From NCBI RefSeq assembly GCF_040659735.1, contig NZ_JBFANZ010000001.1:62001-126000 (forward strand): a stretch of 64,000 nt of DNA, given 5' to 3'. The stretch is from Micromonospora_I sp040659735. GTDB taxonomy: Bacteria; Actinomycetota; Actinomycetes; Mycobacteriales; Micromonosporaceae. The notes beneath the pieces were generated by a model. It ran no database searches and was not told the DNA's origin. It saw only the letters and a program-made list of their open reading frames with translations. Both the position numbers and the translations under genes were made by a program. Shown here in pieces: positions 7,481-16,790 of this stretch (positions within the stretch are counted from its first letter, which is position 1; each line of letters begins with the position of its first letter).

Positions 7481-8266
7481 TTAGCGGACCAGCGCGTCGA
7501 TTTCGCGGACCTCTGCCTCGGTCAGGGTGAAGCCGAAGACGTCGCGGTTGAGGTCGATCCGCTCCGGCGTCACCGACTTCGGGATCACCACGATGCCGTG
7601 CTCGATGTGCCAGCGGATCACCACCTGCGCCGCGGTCACCCCGTGGGCGTCGGCGATCCGGACCAGCACCGGGTCGTTCAGGTCGGTGTTCTTGAACGGG
7701 CTGTAGCCCTCGAGCACGATCCCGCGCTCCCGGTGCGCGGCGAGCGTCCGCGGATCGTGCAGCGACGGCGCCCACTCGATCTGGTTGAGCGCGGGCGTCT
7801 CCCCCGTCTCCTCGATCAGCGCGTCGAGCTGCCCGATGCTGTAGTTGCTGACCCCGACCGCGCGCGCCAACCCCTCGTCGCGGATCGCCACGAACTGACG
7901 CCAGGTGTCCAGGCCGTCGCTGCCACGGAGGGGCCAGTGGATCAGCCACAGGTCGACGTGGTCGGTGCCGAGCGCCGTCAGGCTCGCCTCGATCGTCTCG
8001 CGTTCCCGGCCGGTCCGCTCCGGCGGGAGCTTCGTGGTGATGAAGACGTCCCCGCGGCGCAGCCCGCTGTCGCGCAGTGCCCGCCCTACGCCGGCCTCGT
8101 TGCCGTACATGGTCGCGGTGTCGACGTGCCGGTAGCCGGCGCGGAGCGCGTAGAGCGTGGATTCGTAGCCCTCGTTGCCGGTCGCCTGCCAGGTGCCGAA
8201 GCCGAGGATCGGCATCGGCACGTCGCGGGGCAGCACGACGGAGGGCTGTTCAGTCACTGCGGTCAT
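7481..8266 (-). CDS. Aldo/keto reductase
   Basis: A 261-residue NADPH-dependent oxidoreductase of the AKR superfamily, closest in style to 2,5-diketo-D-gluconate reductases. The catalytic tetrad is visible: Asp49 and Tyr54 in HVDTATMYGNE, Lys79 in TTKLPP, and His110 in WLIHWPL. The GVSNYS motif near residue 150 and the late IPKSVTPERI cofactor-binding motif are also present. The ATG at 8266 opens directly onto the family N-terminus. It stands alone between an intergenic stretch and a divergent LigD-like gene 74 bases away. The substrate is unknown; a small aldehyde, ketone or keto sugar is likely. Confidence 0.9.
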   Translation of the reverse strand: MTAVTEQPSVVLPRDVPMPILGFGTWQATGNEGYESTLYALRAGYRHVDTATMYGNEAGVGRALRDSGLRRGDVFITTKLPPERTGRERETIEASLTALGTDHVDLWLIHWPLRGSDGLDTWRQFVAIRDEGLARAVGVSNYSIGQLDALIEETGETPALNQIEWAPSLHDPRTLAAHRERGIVLEGYSPFKNTDLNDPVLVRIADAHGVTAAQVVIRWHIEHGIVVIPKSVTPERIDLNRDVFGFTLTEAEVREIDALVR

Positions 8267-8340
8267 GCGGGCCTTCCTACCCCGGATCAGCCACCTCATG
8301 CCGGATGCGGGGACAGGTCGACTACCGGACAATGCGACGT

Positions 8341-9339
8341 ATGGGTGACCGGCTGGACGAATACCGGCGCAAGCGTGACGCCGCCCGTACCCCGGAACCG
8401 GTGCCCGAGCGCACCCCGCGGAAGCGACGCGGGGAACGCTTCGTGATCCAGCAGCACCATGCCCGCAGCCTGCACTGGGACCTGCGCCTGGAGCGCGACG
8501 GCGTCCTCGCCTCCTGGGCGGTGCCGCGCGGCCTGCCCCGGGATGCCGCCCGCAACCACCTGGCGGTGCATACCGAGGACCATCCCCTCGAATACCTGGA
8601 CTTCCACGGCGAGATCCCGGCCGGCGAGTACGGCGGCGGCCGGATGACCATCTTCGATCGTGGCACCTACACGTGCGAGAAGTGGCGCGACGACGAGGTG
8701 ATGGTGGTACTGCGCGGTAAGCGCGTCTCCGGTCGCTACGTGCTCTTCCAGACGCGGGGCAAGGACTGGATGATCCGACGGATGGATCCGCCGCCGGCGG
8801 GCTGGAGCGGGATGCCCGAGGTGGTCCGCCCGATGGAGGCCAGCCGCGCGGTGAAGCTGCCGGCGCAGGACGACGCCTGGGCGTACGAGATGCGCTGGAA
8901 CGGCGTACGCGCGGTGGCGTTCGTGTCGGGCGGGCGGCTGCGGCTGCTCTCCGGCGACGACGAGGAGATCACCGGGAGCTATCCGCAGCTTCGCGCGCTC
9001 GCCGAGGAGCTGGCGCCGACGGAAGCGGTGCTCGACGGGGTCGTCGTGACGTTGCGGCAGAAGAAGAAGGCGACCGAGCAGTACCTGGTCTTCGATCTGC
9101 TCTGGCTGGAGGGGACGCCCACCACGGATCTGCCCTATGCGCAGCGGCGTGAGCTGCTTGACGGGCTCGGTCTCGCCGGGGCGCACTGGCAGACCCCGCC
9201 CTATTTTCCCGGCGGCGGCTCCTACGCGCTGAGCGCCAGTCGCGAACAGGACCTGGCCGGCGTGATCGCGAAGCGGTTGGATTCCCCGTACGAGCCGGGC
9301 AGACGCACCCGTCGCTGGCTGAGCATCGACGCGCGCTGA
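8341..9339 (+). CDS. LigD-like 3'-phosphoesterase fused to a degenerate ATP-ligase domain
   Basis: A 332-residue protein. Residues about 30-150 form a LigD phosphoesterase (PE) domain that would remove 3'-phosphates or ribonucleotides from DNA ends. Its metal and phosphate ligands are intact: His40, His45, Asp47 and Arg49 in HHARSLHWDLRLE, His81 in TEDHPLEY, and Glu91 in GEIPAGEYGGG. The rest resembles an ATP-dependent ligase adenylation domain, with LDGVVV, YLVFDLLWLEG and GVIAKR motifs. However, motif I reads RWNG (185-188) where active ligases have KxDG, and the last motif lacks both lysines. The nucleotidyl-accepting lysine is therefore absent. The protein may process DNA ends while the pseudo-ligase part acts in binding. 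No Ku gene is in this window. Confidence 0.88.
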   Translation: MGDRLDEYRRKRDAARTPEPVPERTPRKRRGERFVIQQHHARSLHWDLRLERDGVLASWAVPRGLPRDAARNHLAVHTEDHPLEYLDFHGEIPAGEYGGGRMTIFDRGTYTCEKWRDDEVMVVLRGKRVSGRYVLFQTRGKDWMIRRMDPPPAGWSGMPEVVRPMEASRAVKLPAQDDAWAYEMRWNGVRAVAFVSGGRLRLLSGDDEEITGSYPQLRALAEELAPTEAVLDGVVVTLRQKKKATEQYLVFDLLWLEGTPTTDLPYAQRRELLDGLGLAGAHWQTPPYFPGGGSYALSASREQDLAGVIAKRLDSPYEPGRRTRRWLSIDAR

Positions 9340-9369
9340 CGGGGAGATGCCCGTTGACGGGGAGAGACG

Positions 9370-9408
9370 GCGCGGGCGGGGAGGGGCTTCGCCCGTCCCC
9401 GCCCGCGC
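9370..9408. terminator. Bidirectional hairpin between convergent genes
   Basis: A 13-bp perfect GC-rich stem (9370-9382 with 9396-9408) encloses an inner GGGC-TTC-GCCC stem. It lies between the ends of the LigD-like gene and the nucleotidase gene. No clear T-tract follows, as is common in high-GC actinobacteria. Confidence 0.75.
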
Positions 9409-9418
9409 GGTTCCTACC

Positions 9419-11533
9419 TCAGAGTTGGGCGCACTGCCCCGTCGCCGGTCCACGGACGGTGTTGGCCCGCCCGTCGTTGACCGGTGCCGGGACGTTGCCG
9501 GCGCAGAAGATCGGGCCGCGGAAGGTGCTGCCGGCGACGACCGGCGCCTCCGTGCCCTTGTTGGAGAGGAGCGTCACCGGACCGGTCACGCTCACCTCGT
9601 CGATCCAGACGCCGGCGGTGCCGGCGGCGAGGCTGACCGGCCCGGCGACGGTCACGTCGGTCAGGCTGACGGTCGCCGCGCCCAGCGCGGTGACCGGCCC
9701 GGAGATCTTGCCACCGGTCACGATCAGCGAGCCGCTCCCCCAGACCGTCACCGGCCCCTGCACGGTCGCGTCGGCCACGCAGGTCGCGCCGGAGCCGACC
9801 GTCAGCGCGCCGAGGTGGCGCCCGGTGATGGTCCGGGTGCACGCGGGCAGCGGGATCACCCGGCCGACCGTGGCGCGCGGCGCCGGGTCGGCGATGACCG
9901 GCGAGTTCTTCGCCAGGTACGCGGTCAGCATGGTCAGGTCGTTGTCACCGGTCGTCACCCGGTTGGTGCCCCGGCCGAGCGTGCTGAAGTTGTCCCCGCC
10001 GGAGGCGAGGAACGAGTTCTGGGTGACCCGGTACTGCGTGGCCGGACTCACCCGCACCCCGTTGAGCTTGATCGACCGGGCGATGACGCGCTGGCCGCGC
10101 GGCTGCGTGGCGTCGTAGGAGTAGGTGAACCCCTTGGAGACGCCGAGCCAGAGCACCGGACGGGAGGCGGCATCCGGCTGCCACTGCTCCTCCAGGACCT
10201 GCTTGATCTGAGCACCGGTCAGCGTCTGCGTGACCACGTCGTTCGCGAACGGCTGCACCGCGAACGCCTGCGAGTAGGTCACCACCCCGTTCGTCCCGTA
10301 CAGCAGGTCCGCGCGGAGGCCACCGGGGTTCATGAAGGCGATCTGCGCGCCACCCCGGCCGGCGTCCTGGGTGCCGGCGAGCTGCACGTCGGCGATGAGG
10401 TTGCCGAGCGGGGACTCGATGCCCCGGTTCTCGGTGCCGTTGGTGTAGCCACGCTTGATGTCGGCGGTGATCGACCCGAGCGGCTGCTTGCCCAGCTCGT
10501 TCGCGGTGGCGGCCGCCTTGCTGACGATGTCGGCGACCGCGGCGTTCTGCGGCGCGCCGGTGACATCGACGAGGTCGGCGCTGGACGCGGTCACCGTACG
10601 GGTCGCCGGGTCGACGCTCAACGTGATCCGGCCGAGCTTCTTGCCGTACTCGTGGGCCTGCAGCACCGGCCGGGTGCGGTCCGTGCCGGGCACCGCCATC
10701 TGGAAGGCGTACGGCTGGTGGGTGTGCCCGCCGATCACCGCGTCGATGTCGGCGCTGACCCGGGTGAACGGGCCGAAGACCGGGTCGGCGGCGAGCTGGT
10801 CGGCCGAGCCGACGCTGGTCTGCGCCGCGCCCTCGTGCGCGAGCAGCACGACGACGTCGGCCTCGCCGTTGGCGGCGTTGCCGTCGCGAAGCTGCGCGGC
10901 CACGCTATTGGCCTCCGCCACCGGGTCGCGGAACTGCACGCCGGCGATGCCGGAGGGGCTGACCAGGGAGGCGGTCTCCCGGGTCACCACGCCGACGTAG
11001 CCGACCCGGATCCCACCCAGCTCCTGCACCGAGTACGCGGGGAGGGCGCGTGTCCCGTCGCGGTAGACGTTGGCGCCGAGCAGCGGGAAGGTCGCCCGGT
11101 CGGTGACCCGCCCCAGCAGGTCGGAGAGGCCCTTGTCGAACTCGTGGTTGCCCACCGCCGACGCCGCGAGGCCGCCGGCGTTGAGCGCGTCGATCGTCGG
11201 GTTGTCGCCGTCGATCGCGGAGATGAAGGTCGAGGCGCCGATGTTGTCGCCCGCCGAGACGAACGCGGTGTTGGGGTTGGCCGCCCGGAGCTGGTCGATC
11301 AGGCCGACGAGCTGGGCGGCGCCGCCGACGGCCTGGCCGCCCACGGTGGTCGGCGACTGCAGCCGGCCGTGGAAGTCGTTGATGGTCAGGATCTGCAGGT
11401 CGACGCCGGCCGCGGCGGACGGCGCGGCGGTCTGCGCGGGCGCCGCGGCGGCGGGCGCGGTCGCGGTCAACCCGAGCCCGGATACGAGTGCGGCGGCGAG
11501 CGCAATCCGTGGTGCGCTGCTGGTCAGGCGCAT
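9419..11533 (-). CDS. Secreted 5'-nucleotidase/metallophosphatase with C-terminal repeat domain
   Basis: A 704-residue UshA-like exported nucleotidase. The first 30 or so residues are a signal peptide ending in an Ala-rich ATAPAAAA stretch. The calcineurin-like domain shows the dimetal motifs NDFHGRL, SAGDN, GNHEFD and GGHTHQP. A 5'-nucleotidase C-terminal domain (about 340-540) contains NPGGLRADL and the substrate-site ASGGDNFSTLG. The last 150 residues are repetitive, with recurrent VTGPVTL and VAGPVSL patterns, and may form a small beta-solenoid. The ATG at 11533 follows GGAGGATC. It likely salvages phosphate or nucleosides from extracellular nucleotides. It is divergent from katE, with both promoters in the 207-base gap. 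Confidence 0.9.
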   Translation of the reverse strand: MRLTSSAPRIALAAALVSGLGLTATAPAAAAPAQTAAPSAAAGVDLQILTINDFHGRLQSPTTVGGQAVGGAAQLVGLIDQLRAANPNTAFVSAGDNIGASTFISAIDGDNPTIDALNAGGLAASAVGNHEFDKGLSDLLGRVTDRATFPLLGANVYRDGTRALPAYSVQELGGIRVGYVGVVTRETASLVSPSGIAGVQFRDPVAEANSVAAQLRDGNAANGEADVVVLLAHEGAAQTSVGSADQLAADPVFGPFTRVSADIDAVIGGHTHQPYAFQMAVPGTDRTRPVLQAHEYGKKLGRITLSVDPATRTVTASSADLVDVTGAPQNAAVADIVSKAAATANELGKQPLGSITADIKRGYTNGTENRGIESPLGNLIADVQLAGTQDAGRGGAQIAFMNPGGLRADLLYGTNGVVTYSQAFAVQPFANDVVTQTLTGAQIKQVLEEQWQPDAASRPVLWLGVSKGFTYSYDATQPRGQRVIARSIKLNGVRVSPATQYRVTQNSFLASGGDNFSTLGRGTNRVTTGDNDLTMLTAYLAKNSPVIADPAPRATVGRVIPLPACTRTITGRHLGALTVGSGATCVADATVQGPVTVWGSGSLIVTGGKISGPVTALGAATVSLTDVTVAGPVSLAAGTAGVWIDEVSVTGPVTLLSNKGTEAPVVAGSTFRGPIFCAGNVPAPVNDGRANTVRGPATGQCAQL

Positions 11534-11740
11534 GTAGCGATCCTCCGATGGGGATCTCGCAGGAGCTGAACGGGATGGAGTGTATGGCCTGACGCGGCGG
11601 TCGCAACTTACCCGCGCGGCGCGAAGTGGCTGGCCGGACGGCCGTGATCGACAGAATCTCTCCGACCGCCGAGGAGTGAACCCCCGACTTCGCGGTACTC
11701 CCGCAGATCCGCCAGTCGTCCCGCCATGGAGGGCATCGCG

Positions 11741-13852
11741 ATGAGCAGCGACCAGCAGCCGACCGCCAAGAATGCACAACTGGACGCCTACCGGACCGAT
11801 CCCCGCGACGGCTACCTGACGACCGACCAGGGCATCCGGGTGGAGGACACCGACAATTCGCTGCGGGCCGGCACGCGCGGGCCCAGCCTGCTGGAGGACT
11901 TCCACCTCCGCGAGAAGGTGATGCGGTTCGACCACGAACGGATCCCGGAGCGGGTCGTGCACGCGCGCGGCGCGGGCGCCCACGGCTACTTCCAGGTGTA
12001 CGACGGATCGCTGGCCGAGGAGACCACCGCCGAGTTCCTCTACGACCCGTCGCTGCGTACCCCGGTCTTCGTCCGTTTCTCCACGGTGCAGGGCTCGCGC
12101 GGCTCCACCGACACCCCGCGTGACGTGCGCGGGTTCGCCACCAAGTTCTACACCGGCCAGGGCAACTTCGATCTCGTCGGCAACAACATGCCGGTCTTCT
12201 TCATCCAGGACGGCATCAAGTTCCCCGATCTGGTGCACGCGCTCAAGCCCGAGCCGCACAACGAGATCCCGACCGCGGCCTCGGCGCACGACACGTTCTG
12301 GGATTTCGTGTCGCTGCAGCCCGAGACGCTGCACCACGTCATGTGGCTGATGTCGGACCGGGCGATCCCGCGCAGCTACCGCACGATGCAGGGTTTCGGT
12401 GTGCACACGTTCCGGCTGGTCAACGGGGAGGGACGGGCGACGTTCGTCAAGTTCCACTGGACGCCGAAGCTGGGCACGCACTCACTGGTCTGGGACGAGG
12501 CCCAGAAGATCTCCGGCAAGGATCCGGACTTCAACCGCCGCGACCTGTGGGAGGCGATCGAGGCCGGCCAGTTTCCGGAGTACGAACTGGGGTTGCAGCT
12601 CATCCCGGAGGATCGGGAGTTCGACCTCGACGACATCGACCTGCTCGACGCCACCAAGATCATCCCGGAGGAGCTGGTGCCGGTGACGCCCGTCGGGCGG
12701 ATGGTCCTCAACCGCAACCCCGACAACTTCTTCGCCGAGACCGAACAGGTCGCGTTCTGCATCGGCAACGTGGTGCCCGGCATCGACTTCACCGACGACC
12801 CGCTGCTGCAGGCCCGCCTCTTCTCATACCTGGACACCCAGCTCACCCGCCTCGGCGGGCCGAACTTCGCACAGATCCCGATCAACCAGCCGGTCGCGCC
12901 GGTCACCAACCACCAGCAGGACGGCTTCCACCAGCAGACCATCCGGCAGGGGCGGGCCAACTACCACCCCAACTCCCTCGGGGACGGCCGACCGGTGGTC
13001 GCCGGGCGGCAGGGTGGCGGGTTCACGCACTTCCCCGAACGGGTCGACGGCCCGAAGGAACGGCGCCGCAGCCAGACCTTCGCCGACCACTACAGCCAGC
13101 CGACCCTCTTCTGGAACAGCATGTCGCTGTGGGAGAAGGAGCACATCGTCGCCGCGTTCCGCTTCGAACTCGGCCGGGTGTCGCAACGGCACATCCGCGA
13201 GTTGATGGCGCAGCACCTGGGCCGGATCGATCACGAACTTGCGGTGATGGTCGCGGCGGGGATCGGCGTACGCCCCCCGGCGCGGCAGGGCGACAACCAC
13301 GGGCGCAGCTCGCGCGCGCTCAGCCAGGCGTACGCGGCGCGGGACACGATCCTCAGTCGCAAGGTGGCGCTGCTCGTGGCGGACGGCACCGACGCGGAGA
13401 GCGTCACGACCCTGCGGACCGCGCTGACCGAGCGTGGCGCGATCGTCGAGCTTCTGGGACCGGTCGACGGGGTGGTCACCGCCGCTGACGGGTCGTCCCT
13501 CCCGGTGACCCGCGCGATCACCACCGTGGGCTCGGTGCTCTACGACGCGGTTGTGGTGCCCGGCGGAAACGACGCCGCCATAGCGCTGGTCGCTGACGGG
13601 TATACGGTGCATTTCGTGGCGGAGGCCTACAAGCATGCTAAACCGGTCGGAGTGCTGGGGGAGGCGACGACGCTGCTCACGCAGACTCAGCTGCCCATGC
13701 CGGCGCTGGACGACAACGGGCTGGGCGAGGAACTCGGGCTTGTCGTGCAGTCCGCGCGCGGCGCGGTGAGCGCCGGGTTCGTCACCGCATTCGCCGATGC
13801 GCTGGCCCGGCACCGGCACTTCGACCGGGCCGTCGACGCGGTCGCGGCGTGA
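11741..13852 (+). CDS. katE: Large-subunit catalase HPII
   Basis: A clade 2 monofunctional heme catalase of about 703 residues that converts hydrogen peroxide to water and oxygen. The distal histidine lies in VVHARGAGAHGYF, and NNMPVFF and RFSTVQGSRGSTD are family signatures. The proximal tyrosine lies in RLFSYLDTQ. After about residue 530 there is the DJ-1/PfpI-like C-terminal domain typical of HPII (KVALLVADGTDAESV onward), which carries no obvious catalytic Cys. The ATG at 11741 is chosen because GGAGGG at 11728-11733 is correctly spaced for it. The in-frame ATG at 11726 would place that site inside the gene. Stationary-phase or peroxide control is likely but not visible. Confidence 0.96.
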   Translation: MSSDQQPTAKNAQLDAYRTDPRDGYLTTDQGIRVEDTDNSLRAGTRGPSLLEDFHLREKVMRFDHERIPERVVHARGAGAHGYFQVYDGSLAEETTAEFLYDPSLRTPVFVRFSTVQGSRGSTDTPRDVRGFATKFYTGQGNFDLVGNNMPVFFIQDGIKFPDLVHALKPEPHNEIPTAASAHDTFWDFVSLQPETLHHVMWLMSDRAIPRSYRTMQGFGVHTFRLVNGEGRATFVKFHWTPKLGTHSLVWDEAQKISGKDPDFNRRDLWEAIEAGQFPEYELGLQLIPEDREFDLDDIDLLDATKIIPEELVPVTPVGRMVLNRNPDNFFAETEQVAFCIGNVVPGIDFTDDPLLQARLFSYLDTQLTRLGGPNFAQIPINQPVAPVTNHQQDGFHQQTIRQGRANYHPNSLGDGRPVVAGRQGGGFTHFPERVDGPKERRRSQTFADHYSQPTLFWNSMSLWEKEHIVAAFRFELGRVSQRHIRELMAQHLGRIDHELAVMVAAGIGVRPPARQGDNHGRSSRALSQAYAARDTILSRKVALLVADGTDAESVTTLRTALTERGAIVELLGPVDGVVTAADGSSLPVTRAITTVGSVLYDAVVVPGGNDAAIALVADGYTVHFVAEAYKHAKPVGVLGEATTLLTQTQLPMPALDDNGLGEELGLVVQSARGAVSAGFVTAFADALARHRHFDRAVDAVAA

Positions 13853-13949
13853 CCGTCGGGTGACGCAAAGATCGCCATGACCCGGTCTGGACCGGACGGG
13901 AGGGCATGAGTCATCCTTTAGCGGATGCGTGGGGGGAGGAAACAGGACG

Positions 13950-14708
13950 ATGCGTGACCTTGACGATGCGTTGGCCCGCCTGGCCCGCCGCGACCAGCTG
14001 CAGAAACGCAACAGCAACGGGCACCATGACGAGCCGCGTCCCGCCGTGGACGAGGTCGCCGAGGCGCTCCGACAGGTGATCGAGCGCCACCCCGGCCTGA
14101 GCGCCGTCGTACGGCTCGACGGGGTTGGCGCCAGCACGGAGATCCGCGTCTCGCGCGAGGCGGGCACGGTGCGGGTGACGACCACGGACCTTGAGTCGAC
14201 GCCGTCCCCGACGAGCGCGCCCCCACTCGACCCATCGCCGCTGGCCGCGTCGCCGCTCGATTCGCCGCTGCTCCGGTCTTCCCCGCTGGACCCCCACCCG
14301 CTCGATGCATCCCCGGGCGATCCATCCCCGCACGAAGCGGAACCGCTGGATCCGCAGCCGTTGGACGGGTTCGCGATGACGGGCTCCCCGCTGCCACCGC
14401 GACCCCGCCGGGCGGATCGGCTCTCCGCGTACCCGGTACCGTCCCGACCGCTGGACTCCGAGCCGTTCCCGGCCGACGCGACCTTCCCGACCTCCGATGC
14501 GGGCCCGGCCGACACCGTGTCCCCCATCGACACGGCGTTCCCGGCCCACGCGGCCGCGGACCCGATCGACCGGCAGCCCGCGCTCCCGCCCGCCGCACCT
14601 CCCGAATGGCCGTTGCGGGCGGAGGCCGCGCCCGGCAGCCCCGAGGCGCGGCTGGCGGAGCTGGTCCGCCGCGACCCGTCCCTGCTCGAACACCCGCGCG
14701 AGGGCTGA
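13950..14708 (+). CDS. Pro-rich low-complexity protein of unknown function
   Basis: A 252-residue protein with a short helical start (MRDLDDALARLARRDQLQ), then a compact alpha/beta segment to about residue 85. That segment contains EALRQVIERHPGLSAVV and the strands STEIRVSREAGTVRVTT. A long acidic Pro/Ser/Leu/Asp region follows, in which PLD or PLDPSPL recurs many times. The C-terminal 35 residues (SPEARLAELVRRDPSLLEHP) return to helical character. There is no signal peptide or membrane span. The ATG at 13950 follows GGAGGA about ten bases upstream. The disordered middle suggests a flexible linker between two small domains. A 14-bp palindrome at 13882-13895 lies upstream. No family is recognised. 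Confidence 0.7.
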   Translation: MRDLDDALARLARRDQLQKRNSNGHHDEPRPAVDEVAEALRQVIERHPGLSAVVRLDGVGASTEIRVSREAGTVRVTTTDLESTPSPTSAPPLDPSPLAASPLDSPLLRSSPLDPHPLDASPGDPSPHEAEPLDPQPLDGFAMTGSPLPPRPRRADRLSAYPVPSRPLDSEPFPADATFPTSDAGPADTVSPIDTAFPAHAAADPIDRQPALPPAAPPEWPLRAEAAPGSPEARLAELVRRDPSLLEHPREG

Positions 14709-14753
14709 GGGCCCGACGCGACGCCGAGCGGCCGGGCGTGGAAGGCTGGCGCG

Positions 14754-15554
14754 GTGGCACGAATTCTGATCACGGGGGCATCCGACGGGCTCGGACGGGC
14801 GCTGGCCGAGGAGCTCGCCGCGGCCGGCCACGAGCTGATCGTGCATGGCCGCGACCCGGTTCGCCTGGCGCAGGCCGCCGCCGCGACCGGCGGCCACCCC
14901 GTACAGGCCGATCTCTCGTCGCTCGCCGAGGTACGGCAGCTCGCGGCTCAGGTCACGGCGGGGTTCGACCGGCTCGATGTGCTGGTCAACAACGCCGGGG
15001 TGGGGTTCGGCGCGCCGGGCGAGCCGAGACAGCTCTCCCCCGATGGTCACGAGCTGCGGTTCGCGGTCAACTATCTGGCCCCGGTGCTGCTGACCCGCCT
15101 GCTGCTGCCCCTGCTGCGTCGCGCACCGGCGGCGCGGATCGTCAACGTCGCCTCCGTCGGACAGCGTCGGGTCGACCTCGACGACGTGATGATGGAACAC
15201 GGGTACGACGGGACCGTCGCCTACCGCCGGGCCAAGCTGGCGTTGGTCGCGCACTCGTTCGATCTCGCCGACGAGCTCGCCGCGACGGGGATCACCGTCA
15301 ACAGCCTGCACCCCGCGACGCTGATGCCCACCACGATGGTGCGTCAGTCGGGAATGGAACGGCTCGACTCGTTGGAGCAGGGACTGCGGGCCACGGCACG
15401 GCTGGTGGTCGATCCGGAGCTGACCGGGGTCACCGGCCGGTATTTCGACGGCGAGCAGGAGTCCAGGGCGAACGACCAGGCCTACGACCCCGAGTTCCGG
15501 GCGAGACTGCGCACCGTCACCGACGCGCTCGTCGCGGAACCCGCGCGGCGGTAG
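14754..15554 (+). CDS. Short-chain dehydrogenase/reductase
   Basis: A 266-residue classical-type SDR, similar in style to the retinol dehydrogenase/WW-oxidoreductase group. TGASDGLG near residue 7 binds the nucleotide, NNAGVGFG stabilises the fold, and YRRAK holds the catalytic Tyr and Lys. A Ser lies in VNVASVGQ. The start is a GTG 45 bases after the preceding stop, so co-transcription with the Pro-rich gene is possible. Substrate and cofactor preference are unknown; the HGRDP segment after strand 2 fits NADP(H). It converges with the flavin monooxygenase gene across 95 bases. Confidence 0.88.
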   Translation: MARILITGASDGLGRALAEELAAAGHELIVHGRDPVRLAQAAAATGGHPVQADLSSLAEVRQLAAQVTAGFDRLDVLVNNAGVGFGAPGEPRQLSPDGHELRFAVNYLAPVLLTRLLLPLLRRAPAARIVNVASVGQRRVDLDDVMMEHGYDGTVAYRRAKLALVAHSFDLADELAATGITVNSLHPATLMPTTMVRQSGMERLDSLEQGLRATARLVVDPELTGVTGRYFDGEQESRANDQAYDPEFRARLRTVTDALVAEPARR

Positions 15555-15649
15555 CCGCGTTCGTTGCGCGGTGCCGGCGCAGCGCGCGCATACGGAGCTG
15601 AACCGTCCGCGCCGTCAAAGCCAAAGCCGTCCCATGTGAACAGCCGCCG

Positions 15650-16735
15650 CTACGGCGTCGGCACGGGCCGGGTCGGCTCGGGCGGGGCGAGCAGCTGGCG
15701 CAGTGCGCGGACGGCGGCACGACCGGCTCGGTTGGCGCCGACCGTGCTGGCGGAGGGCCCGTAGCCGACCAGCTGGATCCGGGGATCGGCGACGACGCGG
15801 GTGCCGTCCATGGTGATGCCGCCACCGGGTGCGCGCAGCCTCAACGGGGCGAGATGGTCGAGGGCGGCCCGGAAGCCGGTGCACCAGAGGATGACGTCCG
15901 CCGGCACGAGGTGCCCGTCGCGCCAGGCGACGCCGTCGGGGGTGATCCGGTCGAAGATGGGCAGGCGGTTCAGGACGCCCCGGGCGCGTGCGTGCCGTAC
16001 CGGCGGGGTGAGGGTCAGCCCCGTCACACTCACCACGCTCTCCGGCGGCCGTCCGGCGCGCACCGCTTCGTCCACCCGGGCGACGGCGGCCCGGCCGTGC
16101 TCCGGCGTGAACTCGTGTTCGTGGAAGACCGGCGGGCGGCGGGTCACCCACGTGGTCTGCGCGACCTGGGAGATCTCGGCGAGCAACTGCACGGCCGACG
16201 TGCCGCCACCGACGATCACCACGCGCTGACCCGCGAATTCGTCCGGTCCCCGGTAGTCGGCCGTGTGCAGCTGACGGCCACGGAAGCTCTCCTGCCCCGG
16301 ATAGGAGGGCCAGAACGGGCGGCGCCAGGTCCCGGTGGCGTTGATCAGCGCGCGGGCGCCCCAGTCACCGGCGTCGCTCCGGACCAGCAGCCGCCCGTCA
16401 CCGTCCGGATGGTCCTGTACGGCGGTCACCCGCACGGGACGCCGCACCGGCAGGTCGAAATGGCGCTCGTACGCGGCGAAATAGCCGGGCACCACCTCGG
16501 CGGCGGGGCTCGTCTCGTCGGGCGTGCCGAACGCGAGGCCGGGCAGGTCATGGATGCCGTGCACGGTGCCGAGCCGCAGGGTGGGCCAGCGATGTTGCCA
16601 GGCGCCGCCCGGTGCGGGCGCGTCGTCGAGCACGATGTGCCGGAGGCCCGAGCGACGCAGGAAGTACGCCGCGGAGAGACCGGCCTGGCCGGCCCCGATC
16701 ACGACAACGTCCACCTCGCGCGCCGGGTTCTTCAC
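15650..16735 (-). CDS. CzcO-like flavin-dependent monooxygenase/oxidoreductase
   Basis: An FAD- and NADPH-binding flavoprotein of about 361 residues. The first dinucleotide motif VVVIGAGQAGLSAA is near residue 9, and the second, VVIVGGGTSAVQLL, is around residue 170. An ATG-type Rossmann end motif (NATGTWRRP) precedes the second motif. A tail motif (GYGPSASTVGANRAGR) closes the FAD site. Enzymes of this group oxygenate small nucleophiles or act as Baeyer-Villiger-like or reductase proteins. The GTG at 16735 directly precedes the first strand but has an overlapping GGAG; a GTG at 16714 is an alternative. It is third in a possible unit with ggt and the M14 peptidase (gaps 41 and 55 bases). Confidence 0.83.
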   Translation of the reverse strand: MKNPAREVDVVVIGAGQAGLSAAYFLRRSGLRHIVLDDAPAPGGAWQHRWPTLRLGTVHGIHDLPGLAFGTPDETSPAAEVVPGYFAAYERHFDLPVRRPVRVTAVQDHPDGDGRLLVRSDAGDWGARALINATGTWRRPFWPSYPGQESFRGRQLHTADYRGPDEFAGQRVVIVGGGTSAVQLLAEISQVAQTTWVTRRPPVFHEHEFTPEHGRAAVARVDEAVRAGRPPESVVSVTGLTLTPPVRHARARGVLNRLPIFDRITPDGVAWRDGHLVPADVILWCTGFRAALDHLAPLRLRAPGGGITMDGTRVVADPRIQLVGYGPSASTVGANRAGRAAVRALRQLLAPPEPTRPVPTP

Positions 16736-16790
16736 CTCCGATGCAACCGCGGGCCCGCCGCGCTCCCTCCCGGTCGCGCCGTCTGTTTGA

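Noticed and set aside
9347..11569. 740-codon plus-strand open frame over the nucleotidase gene
   Set aside because: The composition is that of an antisense shadow (runs of RGG, GDRP and VGEP-like residues); the minus strand has a clear signal peptide and catalytic motifs.
13882..13895. DasR-like site (GGTCTGGACC within CCGGTCTGGACCGG)
   Set aside because: It differs from the dre core at the centre and is not near chitin or GlcNAc genes, so it is more likely a chance palindrome.
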